From: Mastigocoleus sp. MO_188.B34
GTDB lineage: Bacteria > Cyanobacteriota > Cyanobacteriia > Cyanobacteriales > Nostocaceae
Assembly (NCBI RefSeq): GCF_030065675.1
Contig: NZ_JASJDK010000061.1
Coordinates: 1 to 41,112 of the forward strand
Direction: 5' to 3'
Length of the DNA: 41,112 nt
Below, one piece after another: positions 17,749 through 26,872 of this stretch. Position 1 is the first letter of the stretch, and every line of letters begins with the position of its first letter. Under the pieces are notes generated by a model, which saw only the letters and a list, made by a program, of their open reading frames with translations, ran no database searches and had not been told where the DNA came from. The position numbers and the translations under genes are program-made.

Positions 17749-18312
17749 CTAACTTTTTGGTAATGCAATCAATTCCAACAAAGTCTTCGTTACATCAGCA
17801 ACAGGCGCATTCCCATCAACTATTTTTAGACAACCTTGCTGACGATAAAAGTCAATTAAAGGAAAAGTTTGTTCTTGATACACCTCAAAACGACGGCGAA
17901 TTGTTACTTCGTTGTCATCTTGACGACCTCGTCCTAACATCCTTTGAACTAAAGCTTCGGTCTCTACTTGGAAATAGATTACGAAATCATAGGTCTTTTG
18001 AATGCTCTGTAGTAACTCTTCCAAGGTTTGAGCTTGGGAAATACTTCGAGGAAATCCATCCAAAATCCATCCCTGTTGACAGTCTAACTGATTCAGACGT
18101 TCTCTAATCAATTCAATAACCAGAGAGTCAGGAACCAATTCTCCTTTGTCCATAAATGACGAAGCTTGTTTCCCTAAAACATTTTGCTCTGCTACCGCTT
18201 GACGCAGCAGGTCACCAGTTGAAATATGGGGTATTTCCCAGGATTCTGCTAAAGCCGCAGCCTGAGTCCCTTTCCCCGCTCCAGGTGGTCCGAGAAAAAT
18301 TAATCGCAGCAT
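17749..18312 (-). CDS. adk: Adenylate kinase
   Basis: A 187-residue cytoplasmic enzyme that interconverts ATP + AMP and 2 ADP and so balances adenylate energy charge. The P-loop GPPGAGKG is at 8-15. The AMP-binding ISTGDLLR and DGFPRS motifs and the short LID region (GRGRQDDNE, then TIRRRFEVYQEQT) are present. The short-LID form lacks the zinc-binding insert of long bacterial kinases, as is usual in cyanobacteria. It stands alone here, not in the ribosomal-protein cluster with secY where a second copy is often found. The start ATG at 18312 gives the canonical MLRLIFLGPPGAGKGT. Confidence 0.97.
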   Translation of the reverse strand: MLRLIFLGPPGAGKGTQAAALAESWEIPHISTGDLLRQAVAEQNVLGKQASSFMDKGELVPDSLVIELIRERLNQLDCQQGWILDGFPRSISQAQTLEELLQSIQKTYDFVIYFQVETEALVQRMLGRGRQDDNEVTIRRRFEVYQEQTFPLIDFYRQQGCLKIVDGNAPVADVTKTLLELIALPKS

Positions 18313-19272
18313 TTGAGTGAGTATGTATGAAAAATTATTAACTTGTGAAATTGGTTATGATTCATAGGCAATGTGTTTATTTTGTCATCTAACTCACACA
18401 GACACAGTACCTGTAAAAAATCTATCAATTAGCTAACTACATGCATGCTGTATTTCGCAACAAGCACTCTTGTCATGATTATGACTGGATTCACAACAAG
18501 ACTAAAAAGCGTAATTAAGAGATTGAATTTAACAGGTTTTTGCAAAAAGTATAAGAAAAACTTCTGAAACTTATCATACACCTTAATGGAATTAAAGTGT
18601 TTATTATTCTTTATTTATATGTATTTTTATGTAGCATCTTACCAAAGAGATGTAATTTGCAAGATGTACTTATGAGTTGCAATAAGAACTACCGTATTTA
18701 AGATCTGAAATTTATATTACCTTTGGTACTTGATTTGAAGAAAATATTGTTAATATTTTGTGATATAAATTTAGCAATTGCAAAAAAACTCAGAGTAAAT
18801 ACTTGTTTTAAATTACTATTGATCGAACTAATAAATACAAACAAGCGGGTAATAAGTAATGAGTAATGTTAGTGCCTAGCATTAGCGTACCGGATCCGTA
18901 GGTAGCGCAGCTATAGCTAGCGCAGCTATAGCTAGAGCCTGCGGCATCGGCGAAGCCTCTAGGTATTGTGGGGCGCGACCTAGCGTAAGCGTACTGTAAG
19001 TATTGCGCACAGTAATAAGTAATGAGTAATGTTAGCGCCTAGCGGTAGCGTAATGAGGTTATTACGTTAACTTTGCGTAAGTCCTACAACAATCAAATTA
19101 ATTTTTATGTTGTCGCGAATAGTCAAGCCTTGAATTTACCTGCCAAGAATTCACGCACTTGTAGGTAAATAAATTTAATATGGTATTTTCCTCCCCTGAG
19201 GGAGGTCAGGAAGGATTACAGAATTATCTTCCACCACACTAGGAGCTTAAAACTATAACTATACTGGTGATT
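18313..19272. other. Long non-coding region with repeats between adk and ankyrin gene
   Basis: About 960 bases without a credible reading frame. Up to 18840 it is AT-rich unique-looking DNA holding the adk promoter. From 18849 to 19052 it is repeat-rich: two 41-base direct repeats and short GC-richer units such as ctagcgcagctatag. The remainder to 19272 is AT-rich; ttgcgtaagtcct near 19073 resembles the end of a common cyanobacterial MITE. Confidence 0.6.
18849..19052. repeat. 41-base direct repeats enclosing a cluster of small palindromic repeats
   Basis: Copies at 18849-18889 and 19012-19052 begin gtaataagtaatgagtaatg and differ at only three positions. Between them are two copies of a tagcgcagctatag unit (18901-18931) and other short repeats such as gcctgcggcatcggcgaagc, a type of interspersed repeat seen in Nostocales genomes. 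Confidence 0.75.
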
Positions 19273-20553
19273 TTATGCTGCTCCCAAAGCCTGTAAAATT
19301 TCCACCACGTCATCATATTTATTAAATTGAGCGATCGCTAATGCGGTATAACCACCTTGATTTTTCAAATTCACATCAGCATTAGTTTGTAATAATAGCT
19401 CTACTGCTTCAAGGTAACCCCTTGATGCAGCCCACATTAAAGCCGTTGCATCAGCTGAATCCTTGATATTTGCATCTGCGCCTTTGACGATAAGCAGCTT
19501 TATTACTTCGACATGGTTGCGTTCGCTAGCGTAAATTAAGGCTGTTTTACCATCTTTCCCTTTAATATTTACGTCTGCTTCCCAATCTAATAAAGTCTTG
19601 ACTACTTCAATATTTCCCCGAGCAGATGCCAAGGTCAGTGGGGACTCTCCTAAATTATTAATATTAGGATTTGCACCACCTTCAAGTAATAATTTGACAA
19701 TTTGGCTGTATCCCTGTAAAGCTGCAACTAGTAAAGGTGTATCGCCAATGTTATTTTTGAATTCTGGATTAGCACCGCGACTCAATAAATTTTCCACCAC
19801 ATCTGTATGACATTCAACCACAGCAAGATGAAGTGCTGTTTCGCCTTCTAAATCTTTCTCATTAATATCAGCATCTTTATCCAGTAACGCCTTAACAACC
19901 TCATTGTGACCGGCTGCTGCTGCTGCTAAAAGTGCTGTTCCACCACTAATATCTTTTTGATTAATATCAGCCCCTGCAGCCAATAATATTTGGACAATTT
20001 CTACATTACCCAAGTCAGCTGCCAACATTAATACAGTCTCACCTTCAGTGTCTGTTTCGTTGACATTTGCACCTGCTTGTAACAACTTTTGCGTTATGAG
20101 TTTGTTACATGTTCGTACGGCTAACTTTAGAGCTGTATCATCATCATTATCTTTGATGTTAACATCAGCGCCAGCGGCCAACAAAACTTCTACTACTTCC
20201 AGGTAACCTTTAAAGACTGCTGCCATTAAAGCCGTACTACCATCTTCGTTAGTGCTATTTACATCAACACCTTTGTCGATCAACAGACGCATAACATCAA
20301 TTTGTTTTGCGTTGGATGCCAACATTAAAGCTGTCAAACCATAGACTTCTCTTGATGCATTAATATCAGCACCAGCATGGATGAGTGTCTTAGCAATTTC
20401 TGCATAACCAAAGTTAGCAGCAAACATTAACGCTGTTGTACCATCACCATCTTTCGCATCTGGTGAAGTACCGGTTGCTAACAGCGCTGGAATTTTATTT
20501 ACTTCACCTTGTTTTACCGCTGATAACAGCAGAACATCATTACTTGCGGTCAT
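19273..20553 (-). CDS. Ankyrin-repeat protein
   Basis: The 426-residue protein is made almost wholly of about twelve 33-residue ankyrin repeats, with the consensus D.DG.TALM.AA..G..E.V..LL..GADVN. There is no signal peptide, membrane segment or catalytic domain. Ankyrin arrays bind other proteins. The length and register are intact across the whole frame, so it is a functional gene rather than a remnant. The partner is unknown and the neighbours (adk, DUF4079) give no hint. Repetition is at the protein level; the DNA of the repeats has diverged, suggesting an old array. Confidence 0.93.
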   Translation of the reverse strand: MTASNDVLLLSAVKQGEVNKIPALLATGTSPDAKDGDGTTALMFAANFGYAEIAKTLIHAGADINASREVYGLTALMLASNAKQIDVMRLLIDKGVDVNSTNEDGSTALMAAVFKGYLEVVEVLLAAGADVNIKDNDDDTALKLAVRTCNKLITQKLLQAGANVNETDTEGETVLMLAADLGNVEIVQILLAAGADINQKDISGGTALLAAAAAGHNEVVKALLDKDADINEKDLEGETALHLAVVECHTDVVENLLSRGANPEFKNNIGDTPLLVAALQGYSQIVKLLLEGGANPNINNLGESPLTLASARGNIEVVKTLLDWEADVNIKGKDGKTALIYASERNHVEVIKLLIVKGADANIKDSADATALMWAASRGYLEAVELLLQTNADVNLKNQGGYTALAIAQFNKYDDVVEILQALGAA

Positions 20554-20958
20554 AATTACTTACCCATAGCTTAAATCAGATTTTTCTTTAATGGCAAAAT
20601 AGTTGGCAATATTTCCAATATTTACGCAATTTCTATTTCCCAAAAAATTTTGGAATAAGCAAAAATACTTTAGCACCTAGCAGTTAGTAGCTGTTATTAG
20701 TTCGTGTTGATATGACAAAGTCATACACCACAAACCTCGATCTTGCCTTTCAACAGAGCGTAAATTTTGATCTGATAGCCATCCATAGATGATGTAGCTA
20801 ATTTCCAGCTACAAGTCATAAACCCCGCAGCTTAGAATCATACAGCTTTCTTTGGCATGTTTGAAGCTATTGCAGGAAGAATTTTGATTACTTTAGCGAG
20901 CAAAAATAAGGTTATGCTAATTTTTATGAAGAAGATTTAATAGTCGGGGGAGAACACA
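20554..20958. other. Divergent promoter region of ankyrin and DUF4079 genes
   Basis: Non-coding and AT-rich. It must carry promoters for both divergent genes. A clear Shine-Dalgarno, gggggag, lies seven bases before the DUF4079 ATG. I see no strong inverted repeat or small RNA gene. Confidence 0.5.
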
Positions 20959-21423
20959 ATGATCTCAGCAATTCCAGAATCAGTCAAATATGGGATGCAA
21001 TTTTTTCATCCAGCACTAATGTGGGTACTGTTTGCAATTACCTTATATGCAGCTTACTTAGGTCTGCAAGTACAGAGGGTAAGAAATGCTCAGGGAGAAG
21101 AGAAAAAAGAACTGATAAAAGGAAAGTTCAATATCAAGCACCATCAAATTGGTTCCCTGCTTTTGGCAGTTATGGTAGCTGGTTCAATTGGCGGTATGGC
21201 TGTTACCTATATAAATAATGGTAAGTTATTTTTTGGTCCCCACTTACTTGTGGGTTTGGGTATGACAGGAATTATTGCCTTTTCTGCATCCTTGTCTCCA
21301 TTTATGCAAAAAGGTGCAAACTGGGCGCGAGTTACCCACATCATTTTAAATTTTACCTTACTGGGTTTATTTACTTGGCAAGCGATCACTGGAGTCCAAA
21401 TAGTTCAAAAAATCCTCAGCTAA
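20959..21423 (+). CDS. DUF4079 four-helix membrane protein
   Basis: A 154-residue integral membrane protein with four hydrophobic helices (about 14-35, 64-84, 92-112 and 124-145). A charged loop (RNAQGEEKKELIKGKFNIKHH) lies between the first two. Histidines in or near helices (FFHPALMW, KHHQIGS, FGPHLLVG, VTHIILN) are the pattern expected of a haem-binding cytochrome b561-like fold, which is my inference for this family. The family (DUF4079) is widespread in cyanobacteria and plants and has no firmly assigned role. It is preceded by a strong ribosome binding site, gggggag, and stands as a single gene. Confidence 0.88.
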   Translation: MISAIPESVKYGMQFFHPALMWVLFAITLYAAYLGLQVQRVRNAQGEEKKELIKGKFNIKHHQIGSLLLAVMVAGSIGGMAVTYINNGKLFFGPHLLVGLGMTGIIAFSASLSPFMQKGANWARVTHIILNFTLLGLFTWQAITGVQIVQKILS

Positions 21424-21840
21424 TAAACTTAGTTTAGATAATAATCAATGAGGAACAAAAAGAATATCCAGTAGTTTTTTACAGAACTTCCTACCGTAGG
21501 TATTGGATAATTTCAGCCACGGGAATGATTGTAGAGACGCGACATATCTTCCTCCAGGAATATTTTGCTCCCACGTCTCTACAGATTCTCAAGAGAAAAA
21601 ACAATCAACTAAAAGCAATGGGCATGGAATACTCTTGGAGAGACCCCGTAATCATTTATGCCAGCCTTTGGTATGCTGATAATCCTTAATTTTCCTCAAG
21701 CAATCTATATATATGAAACTAACTGAGTGTTTAATTCTTCTAAAGTTCCTGTAAAGTTTTAACGCAGAGACATTACATCGCTACACCTTTCTTATTTTTC
21801 CTTTGATATGCTAAAGCGCCATCGGGGACACAGATAATTC
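21424..21840. other. Intergenic region between convergent DUF4079 and globin genes
   Basis: Non-coding. It holds an inverted-repeat element at 21531-21582 that could also stop transcription from both sides. Nothing else is recognised. Confidence 0.55.
21531..21582. repeat. Inverted-repeat element with GTAGAGACG ends
   Basis: GTAGAGACG (21531-21539) and CGTCTCTAC (21574-21582) are exact complements around a 34-base middle. It shares its end sequence with the palindrome at 16725-16748, so both belong to one dispersed repeat type. Confidence 0.75.
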
Positions 21841-22209
21841 TCAGTGGTTAAGAACTTCACCTCGAACAGATTCTGTAATTTGTGCCACTTCTATAATTAA
21901 ATCTTCAGGTACGTTCAACTCTCGGAGAGTCGCGACTATATTTTCTATTAATGCATCGAAGTGGGTATCTGTAAGCCCAAGATGTTCTACTAATCTCTGG
22001 TGGGCTTGTCGCATTGAACGCCCATCATAGCCAGTCTTACCACCGAAAGCATAGGTCAAAAAAGATGCTAAATGTTCTCTCTGCTTGTTCATGTCTATAC
22101 CAGCAAAGAAATGGCTTACTTTTTCGTTTGTCATGAGTCGCAAATATAGTTTATCTACTGCAGCTTCTACAGCAGGCTTGCCACCAATCCGTTCAAACAA
22201 TGTACTCAT
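21841..22209 (-). CDS. glbN: Group I truncated haemoglobin (cyanoglobin)
   Basis: The 122-residue protein aligns without gaps to Synechocystis GlbN from memory: MSTLFERIGG start, HFFAGIDMNKQREH, FLTYAFGG and PEDLI blocks. The proximal haem ligand is His70 (RQAH) and His46 (QREH) matches the distal ligand of the six-coordinate form. The Synechocystis His117 that bonds covalently to haem is replaced here (the region reads SVRGEVLNH), so a covalent link is not expected. Members bind O2 and NO and are linked to protection against nitrogen and oxygen radicals. A second paralogue lies at 35314-35694. The symbol is given by family resemblance. Confidence 0.93.
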   Translation of the reverse strand: MSTLFERIGGKPAVEAAVDKLYLRLMTNEKVSHFFAGIDMNKQREHLASFLTYAFGGKTGYDGRSMRQAHQRLVEHLGLTDTHFDALIENIVATLRELNVPEDLIIEVAQITESVRGEVLNH

Positions 22210-23232
22210 TAGTTAAATGATTCACCTTTAGTCAGGACTAAATAAGTATTATTTTTGCTTTTTGCGATCGATAAACTTCGTCAAGCTTTATCTCCCTTAG
22301 GAACAATATTTGAATTCTTTTAGCTTTAACCAACTCAAAAATACAACTTGCTAGTTACAAACTTGGATTTCTATATTATGTTAAATCTGCTTGAAACAGA
22401 TTAAATAGTTAAAAATCCACTGAAAAGTTGATTAATGTAGGTAAAAGTCATCATATCCCACCTGTAAATTACAGTTGGAGTAAATAGAAATACGTTTAAT
22501 AACAGGTTCGCAATATTCTTGATTAAGAGCTAAAAAATTTCAACTCAGTTACATCATTCAGCAGAAGTTTTCTCGATATGAGGAATACAATACAACATTA
22601 TTAGATAGAGTAATAAATAAATTCCTAAAAATTACAATTTTTTGTATGTATGCTGCAAAATTATCAGTATTATGTGATTTTTTTGTGAAATATTGAAGGG
22701 CATTATAAATTTAAAATCAGGATTTGAAGACTTATCATTATTTTCTGATTCAGACTGATATTTAACTTCATAAATTTCTACATAAACAATCTTAAATATC
22801 AGTTTCAACGGAATAAAACGAAACTGGAAGAGGCTTCTAATCGCCTCGATACCCAAATAATTAAACTACTTGTATAAAGGATATAATCCCTATCTCACCA
22901 ACAGTTACAGTTTCATTTATTACACAAGATTAAGTGTATTTAAATACACAGGTAAATCGATTTTTAATTTTAGTAAAATCTTAAATTCTATTATTAGTAA
23001 TAATCCCTAAGATAAACAGGTGACTCATCCTTATTCACTAGAAATATTTCATATTTATGGCAATAGAATTACTAAATCAATTAAATGCTACTGTCATATT
23101 ATTTCCGAGAAAACATAGAATTCAACAAGTATTTAGATCGCTGGGGGAGAAATTGAGGAGGTTTGAGCAATTATTTCATTTTTATCGCAGTACTTGGTTA
23201 AAAATGAACTCTATTCTCCTCCCATATTTCAA
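22210..23232. other. 1-kb AT-rich non-coding region
   Basis: Very AT-rich. Two short frames (22632-22856 minus and 23057-23245 plus) have no recognisable similarity, lack good ribosome binding sites and are of a size expected by chance. GCGATCGA near 22264 is a degenerate HIP1 site. The promoter of the globin gene must be at the left end. I see no tRNA, structured RNA or repeat array. Confidence 0.5.
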
Positions 23233-23877
23233 CTATATATTTTGATGAAAATCTTCTTGTACTTTGCGGGTTAAGCGTCGGGAAACTTGTCGAACAATTT
23301 GATTGAGTAATTTGTCACCAGTTGATTTAACTAAAGATTTGGGTAATCGCTGAATAAACTTGGGAAACTGAATATACACCTTCAAGTCTAATTCCCATTC
23401 CACTCTAGTTGTGTATTCTACAACACCATTTTTCTCTACGGAATCTTCAAACAATTGTAGGGATGCATGGTAATCCACATCATAGTTAATGGGGTCGTAT
23501 CCAGGAATGGGTATTGTTCGAATCCTGTAAATACCTTGTTCTTGAGGCAATAGTTCTAGACCAATTTTGGGCTCTAACTCGTAACCAAAAGAGCCAAAAC
23601 GACCGATTACTAGGGCATAACCATTCTCACCCAAAGGTTGTACTTTCATTGGTATAGCACAACGCACAAACCAGGAAGCGTGATTGTCAAGGTACTCAGC
23701 TACATTTTCAACAGAAGCAGACATTTCCATACAGTCACTGTAATGACCGCAAAATTCAGTAGGAGCATTAAAATTTAATTCTTCCGTCGCCTCCGGTAAT
23801 ACTCCGAAATTTGATTTTGCTGAATATACTATGTTGCTTTTCTCCTGAAATTGATGTTCCCGGTTTTTTGAAAGCAT
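23233..23877 (-). CDS. DUF1997 family protein
   Basis: A 214-residue soluble protein of the DUF1997 family, found in cyanobacteria and plant plastids. Hallmarks visible are the central SWFVRCAIPMKVQPLGENGY-like block near 87-108, RFGSFGYELEPKIGLEL, the PIPGYDPINYDVDYHASL block and a C-terminal basic helix SRRLTRKVQEDFH. Its beta-rich pattern with a long final helix suggests a lipid- or ligand-binding START/SRPBCC-like fold, an inference. There is no signal peptide. The biochemical role is unknown. It is transcribed away from the neighbouring NAD(P)-binding protein gene. Confidence 0.85.
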   Translation of the reverse strand: MLSKNREHQFQEKSNIVYSAKSNFGVLPEATEELNFNAPTEFCGHYSDCMEMSASVENVAEYLDNHASWFVRCAIPMKVQPLGENGYALVIGRFGSFGYELEPKIGLELLPQEQGIYRIRTIPIPGYDPINYDVDYHASLQLFEDSVEKNGVVEYTTRVEWELDLKVYIQFPKFIQRLPKSLVKSTGDKLLNQIVRQVSRRLTRKVQEDFHQNI

Positions 23878-24068
23878 AAACCCATTCCTGTGTCTTGACC
23901 AATTTTTTTCTCTAAATTAATAATTCCCCTTGGAGCGGGGTAATTTCGCACTAGTCTTATTTGTCAGCAAAACTTTAATTATCTGTTATCAAGTTCATCT
24001 CATCTCTAAAATAGAAAACGAAAAACAAACATATACAGACATATTAGTTTCCTAGGGTAGCGTAAATC

Positions 24069-24728
24069 GTGAAAGCATTTGTAGCAGGGGCAACAGGCGA
24101 AACTGGACGTCGGATCGTACGAGAGTTAGTGGCACGTAATATACCTGTTCGTGCTTTAGTTAGGGATATTGAACAAGCAAAAACTATTTTGCCAGAGTCC
24201 ACCGAGTTAATACAAGCGGATGTTCTCAAATCTGAAACTTTTGTGTCTTCATTAGAGGGATGTAATGTATTGCTATGTGCAACAGGAGCAAGACCCAGTC
24301 TCGATCCCAGCGGACCTTATAAAGTAGATTATGAAGGAACAAAAAATTTAGTAGATGCAGCTAAAAGTCAAGGAATAGAACATTTTGTTTTAGTTTCTTC
24401 AATGTGTGTTTCACAGTTTTTTCATCCACTTAACTTATTTTGGTTAATTTTGTATTGGAAAAAACAAGCTGAGGAATACATTCAAAAAAGTGGTTTAACT
24501 TACACTATAGTTCGCCCGGGGGGTTTAAAAAATGAAGATAATTCCGATTCAATAGTCATGACAAAAGCCGACACTTTATTTGAGGGTAGTATTCCCCGTC
24601 AAAAAGTAGCACAAGTTTGTGTAGAAGCACTGTCAAATCCAGAAGCACGAGATAAAATTGTAGAAATTATCGCTAAAGCTGATGCTCCAGCCAAGAGTTT
24701 CCAAGAACTTTTTGCTGACGTGACATAA
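24069..24728 (+). CDS. Atypical SDR-family NAD(P)-binding protein
   Basis: A 219-residue protein starting at GTG. The Rossmann glycine motif GATGETG is at 7-13, followed by RALVRD at the NADP-binding strand end. VDYEGTKNLVDAAK and FVLVSS are standard SDR blocks. The usual YxxxK active site is replaced by a WKKQAEEYIQKSGL segment and VRPGGL, as in the atypical SDR group that includes Ycf39- and TIC62-like proteins. Such members often act in chloroplast or thylakoid redox-linked assembly rather than as classical dehydrogenases. The substrate cannot be told. A small hairpin follows the stop. Confidence 0.88.
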   Translation: MKAFVAGATGETGRRIVRELVARNIPVRALVRDIEQAKTILPESTELIQADVLKSETFVSSLEGCNVLLCATGARPSLDPSGPYKVDYEGTKNLVDAAKSQGIEHFVLVSSMCVSQFFHPLNLFWLILYWKKQAEEYIQKSGLTYTIVRPGGLKNEDNSDSIVMTKADTLFEGSIPRQKVAQVCVEALSNPEARDKIVEIIAKADAPAKSFQELFADVT

Positions 24729-24733
24729 ATCTC

Positions 24734-24758
24734 TAGGACGTAGTATTCCTGCGTCCTA
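24734..24758 (+). terminator. Possible terminator after the SDR gene
   Basis: TAGGACG and CGTCCTA form a seven-pair stem with an 11-base loop just after the stop codon at 24728. The T-tract after it is weak (cctttg), so termination efficiency is uncertain. Confidence 0.4.
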
Positions 24759-25075
24759 ATAGAATCCTTTGTAAAAATATCTTTCGTCAATATTTTTTGA
24801 TATGTTTGTCAATACTTTTTGACTTTGAATATAATTTTTAGTTTAACTTTAAGTTTGAATTAGAATTTGACTTTGACTGCAGTTAAGAAATTGGGGCAAA
24901 TATATCGTTTTTTGCTTCCAAAAAGGGAATGGGGATTGGAAATTAGGTGCTTGTTACTAGAAGAAATCAAAGTTAGATAAATCCCTTAGCTTTCAGCCCT
25001 GTAACAAGTGATTTTACCGGAATTTAGGTATAAAGACTTGTGTTTATATTCTGATAACCATATCCAATAATCTTA
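24759..25075. other. AT-rich spacer before the endolysin-like gene
   Basis: Non-coding. It has an interrupted series of related units such as tttgactttg and gtcaatatttttt. No gene, RNA or clear promoter motif was recognised. Confidence 0.5.
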
Positions 25076-25783
25076 ATGACACGAACTATTAAAGGGTTCC
25101 AAATTAAAGGAGCAGAGAAGTTTATTGGTCCACTCGCTGCACTTTTAGGCTTTGTGTTTATGATGCAGTGGTATATACACGGAACTTTAAGACCATCTGG
25201 ATTCGATCCAGTATTTCAAGTTCAACAACCACCTTTGATTATGAAAGGGGGCGATCCCTATATTCGGGCATTAATGCGAACTATTTCAGCTAGCGAAGCT
25301 AACGATCCTCGTCCTTATTCAATTTTATATGGTGGAAAACACGTAAGCGACCTCAGTCAGCATCCTGAACGATGTATAACAATAGTTAATGGTCCCAACA
25401 AAGGAAACTGTTCTACAGCAGCAGGTCGCTATCAAATAATCAATACCACTTGGTATGATATTGCTCAGCGGTATCATCCCCAACCGAGCCAATTTATGTG
25501 GTGGACGAATTATAGTTTTGAAGCTCAATATCAAGATATGGTGATTTACCGTTGGTTGAGCGATTCAAAATTTTGGCAAACAAACTTTTCGCAATCATTA
25601 AGAGAAGGAAAGGTAAAAGATGTTTTACGACGTTTATCCCCCACTTGGACAAGTTTGGGATATGGGATTGAAAATAATTCTATGAGTCGCCATCTCCCAA
25701 ATATATACCAAAAAATGTTGAAGGAAGAATTAAAGTTGGCTAATAAGGTACAGGGACAAGGAGCAACAGTGAAAGGTCAGTAG
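25076..25783 (+). CDS. Membrane-anchored lambda-endolysin-like muramidase/transglycosylase (GH104)
   Basis: A 235-residue protein. An N-terminal membrane segment (about 16-36) precedes a domain that matches the phage lambda R endolysin pattern. The catalytic Glu is Glu74 in TISASEAND, followed by ILYGGKHVSDLSQHPER, STAAGRYQI and WTSLGYG (lambda: WSEGTD, GGELFTDYSDHP, TGAGRYQ, WASLPGAGYG). The enzyme should cut the MurNAc-GlcNAc bond of peptidoglycan, on the periplasmic side if the segment is a signal anchor. In a cyanobacterium this is likely a host cell-wall remodelling enzyme of phage-type origin; no holin or phage genes are nearby. Its TAG stop touches the stop of the convergent menH gene with no base between. 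Confidence 0.88.
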   Translation: MTRTIKGFQIKGAEKFIGPLAALLGFVFMMQWYIHGTLRPSGFDPVFQVQQPPLIMKGGDPYIRALMRTISASEANDPRPYSILYGGKHVSDLSQHPERCITIVNGPNKGNCSTAAGRYQIINTTWYDIAQRYHPQPSQFMWWTNYSFEAQYQDMVIYRWLSDSKFWQTNFSQSLREGKVKDVLRRLSPTWTSLGYGIENNSMSRHLPNIYQKMLKEELKLANKVQGQGATVKGQ

Positions 25784-26611
25784 TTAAGATTTGGTAACAA
25801 AAAAATTCTTGACTACACTGACAAATTCTAATGGTTTTGCAAAATGAATATTGTGAGCAGTATCTCTAACTATTTCTAGTTGAGAATATTTTGCTTTTTG
25901 CTGAATCTTTGTATTTATTTCCACAAACTTTGGATCTAATTCTCCTACTAGCAATAACAAAAGAACATTGTTCGTTTCAAGTTTTGACCATAAAGAAGGT
26001 TGAACGCCAGTCCCCATCATTTTGAGGGATTTAACCAGTTGTTTTGGATCGTTTTGTAAGCGCTGTTTTATTAATTCGGAAAACTGGGTGTGGGTTTTTA
26101 TATTGCCAAAAATTTCTTGGCTGTACCAGTTTGTAAGAAAAATAGTAAAATCTTCTGGATTAATTGTTCTACTTAATTTGCGAGCTATTTGACCATCCCG
26201 TTTAATTCTTCCCAATCTTTCTGGTTCTGTAGCTAAACCAGGGGAGGCTGATTCTAAAATGACCTTGGTAAAATATTGGGGAAAATGTAGAGCAAGATAA
26301 AGGGCTAATCTACCACCCATCGAATAGCCAATTAAAAAACATTGATCAAGATTTAATTTTTTCAGTAATTTATCTAATAATTTCATTAATGCTTTCGCAG
26401 TATTTGGCATTTGATAGTATTCATCACTACCAAAAACTTGAGTTTTACCATGTCCTGGAAGGTCGATTGTTAAACAATAGAAATCCTCAGCTATTATTGA
26501 TATAACTTCATCAAATTCTCCAGTATTACCCATAAAACCATGTAAAAAAATAATCAGTGGCTTGTGGGGATTGCCACTGAAAATATAGTTAAATTGATAG
26601 TTGTCAAACAT
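25784..26611 (-). CDS. menH: MenH-like alpha/beta hydrolase (SHCHC synthase)
   Basis: The 275-residue alpha/beta hydrolase has nucleophile Ser97 in GYSMGGR, Asp225 in GELDPKF and His252 in AHNIHFAKP. FLHGFMGN near 23-30 supplies the oxyanion region and DLPGHG the following loop. This arrangement, especially GYSMGGRLAL with its Arg101, fits MenH: 2-succinyl-6-hydroxy-2,4-cyclohexadiene-1-carboxylate synthase of the menaquinone route. In cyanobacteria that route makes phylloquinone for photosystem I. No other men gene is beside it. A general esterase is the alternative. Confidence 0.85.
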   Translation of the reverse strand: MFDNYQFNYIFSGNPHKPLIIFLHGFMGNTGEFDEVISIIAEDFYCLTIDLPGHGKTQVFGSDEYYQMPNTAKALMKLLDKLLKKLNLDQCFLIGYSMGGRLALYLALHFPQYFTKVILESASPGLATEPERLGRIKRDGQIARKLSRTINPEDFTIFLTNWYSQEIFGNIKTHTQFSELIKQRLQNDPKQLVKSLKMMGTGVQPSLWSKLETNNVLLLLLVGELDPKFVEINTKIQQKAKYSQLEIVRDTAHNIHFAKPLEFVSVVKNFFVTKS

Positions 26612-26872
26612 TAATTCTCTGGCATTTTAACAATACAAATATAATTTTTAATATTATGTCAGGTAAATTAATGGATCATCAGTGTTAGCGTTGCGCAAGC
26701 AATTAAGTGATGAGTATAAGCAATGAATACACACCCACCCGCCTCTATATCTACGATGCGCTTCTACTAAAGGCAAAGTGGTAATGGGCGATCAATAACT
26801 GGTGATGGAGATAATAAATTAATCAAAATCTGTCCACAACCAAAACTATGTTATCCAAAAAAAGAAACTTAT

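Noticed and set aside
22632-22856. 74-residue minus-strand frame in the AT-rich gap
   Set aside because: Composition is that of translated AT-rich DNA, with no motif and no ribosome binding site.
23057-23245. 62-residue plus-strand frame MAIELLNQLNATVILFPRKH...
   Set aside because: Overlaps the end of the DUF1997 gene and has no recognisable family; it could be real but cannot be supported.
25076-25783. Prophage remnant suggested by the endolysin-like gene
   Set aside because: No other phage gene, attachment site or integrase nearby; neighbours are ordinary chromosomal genes.
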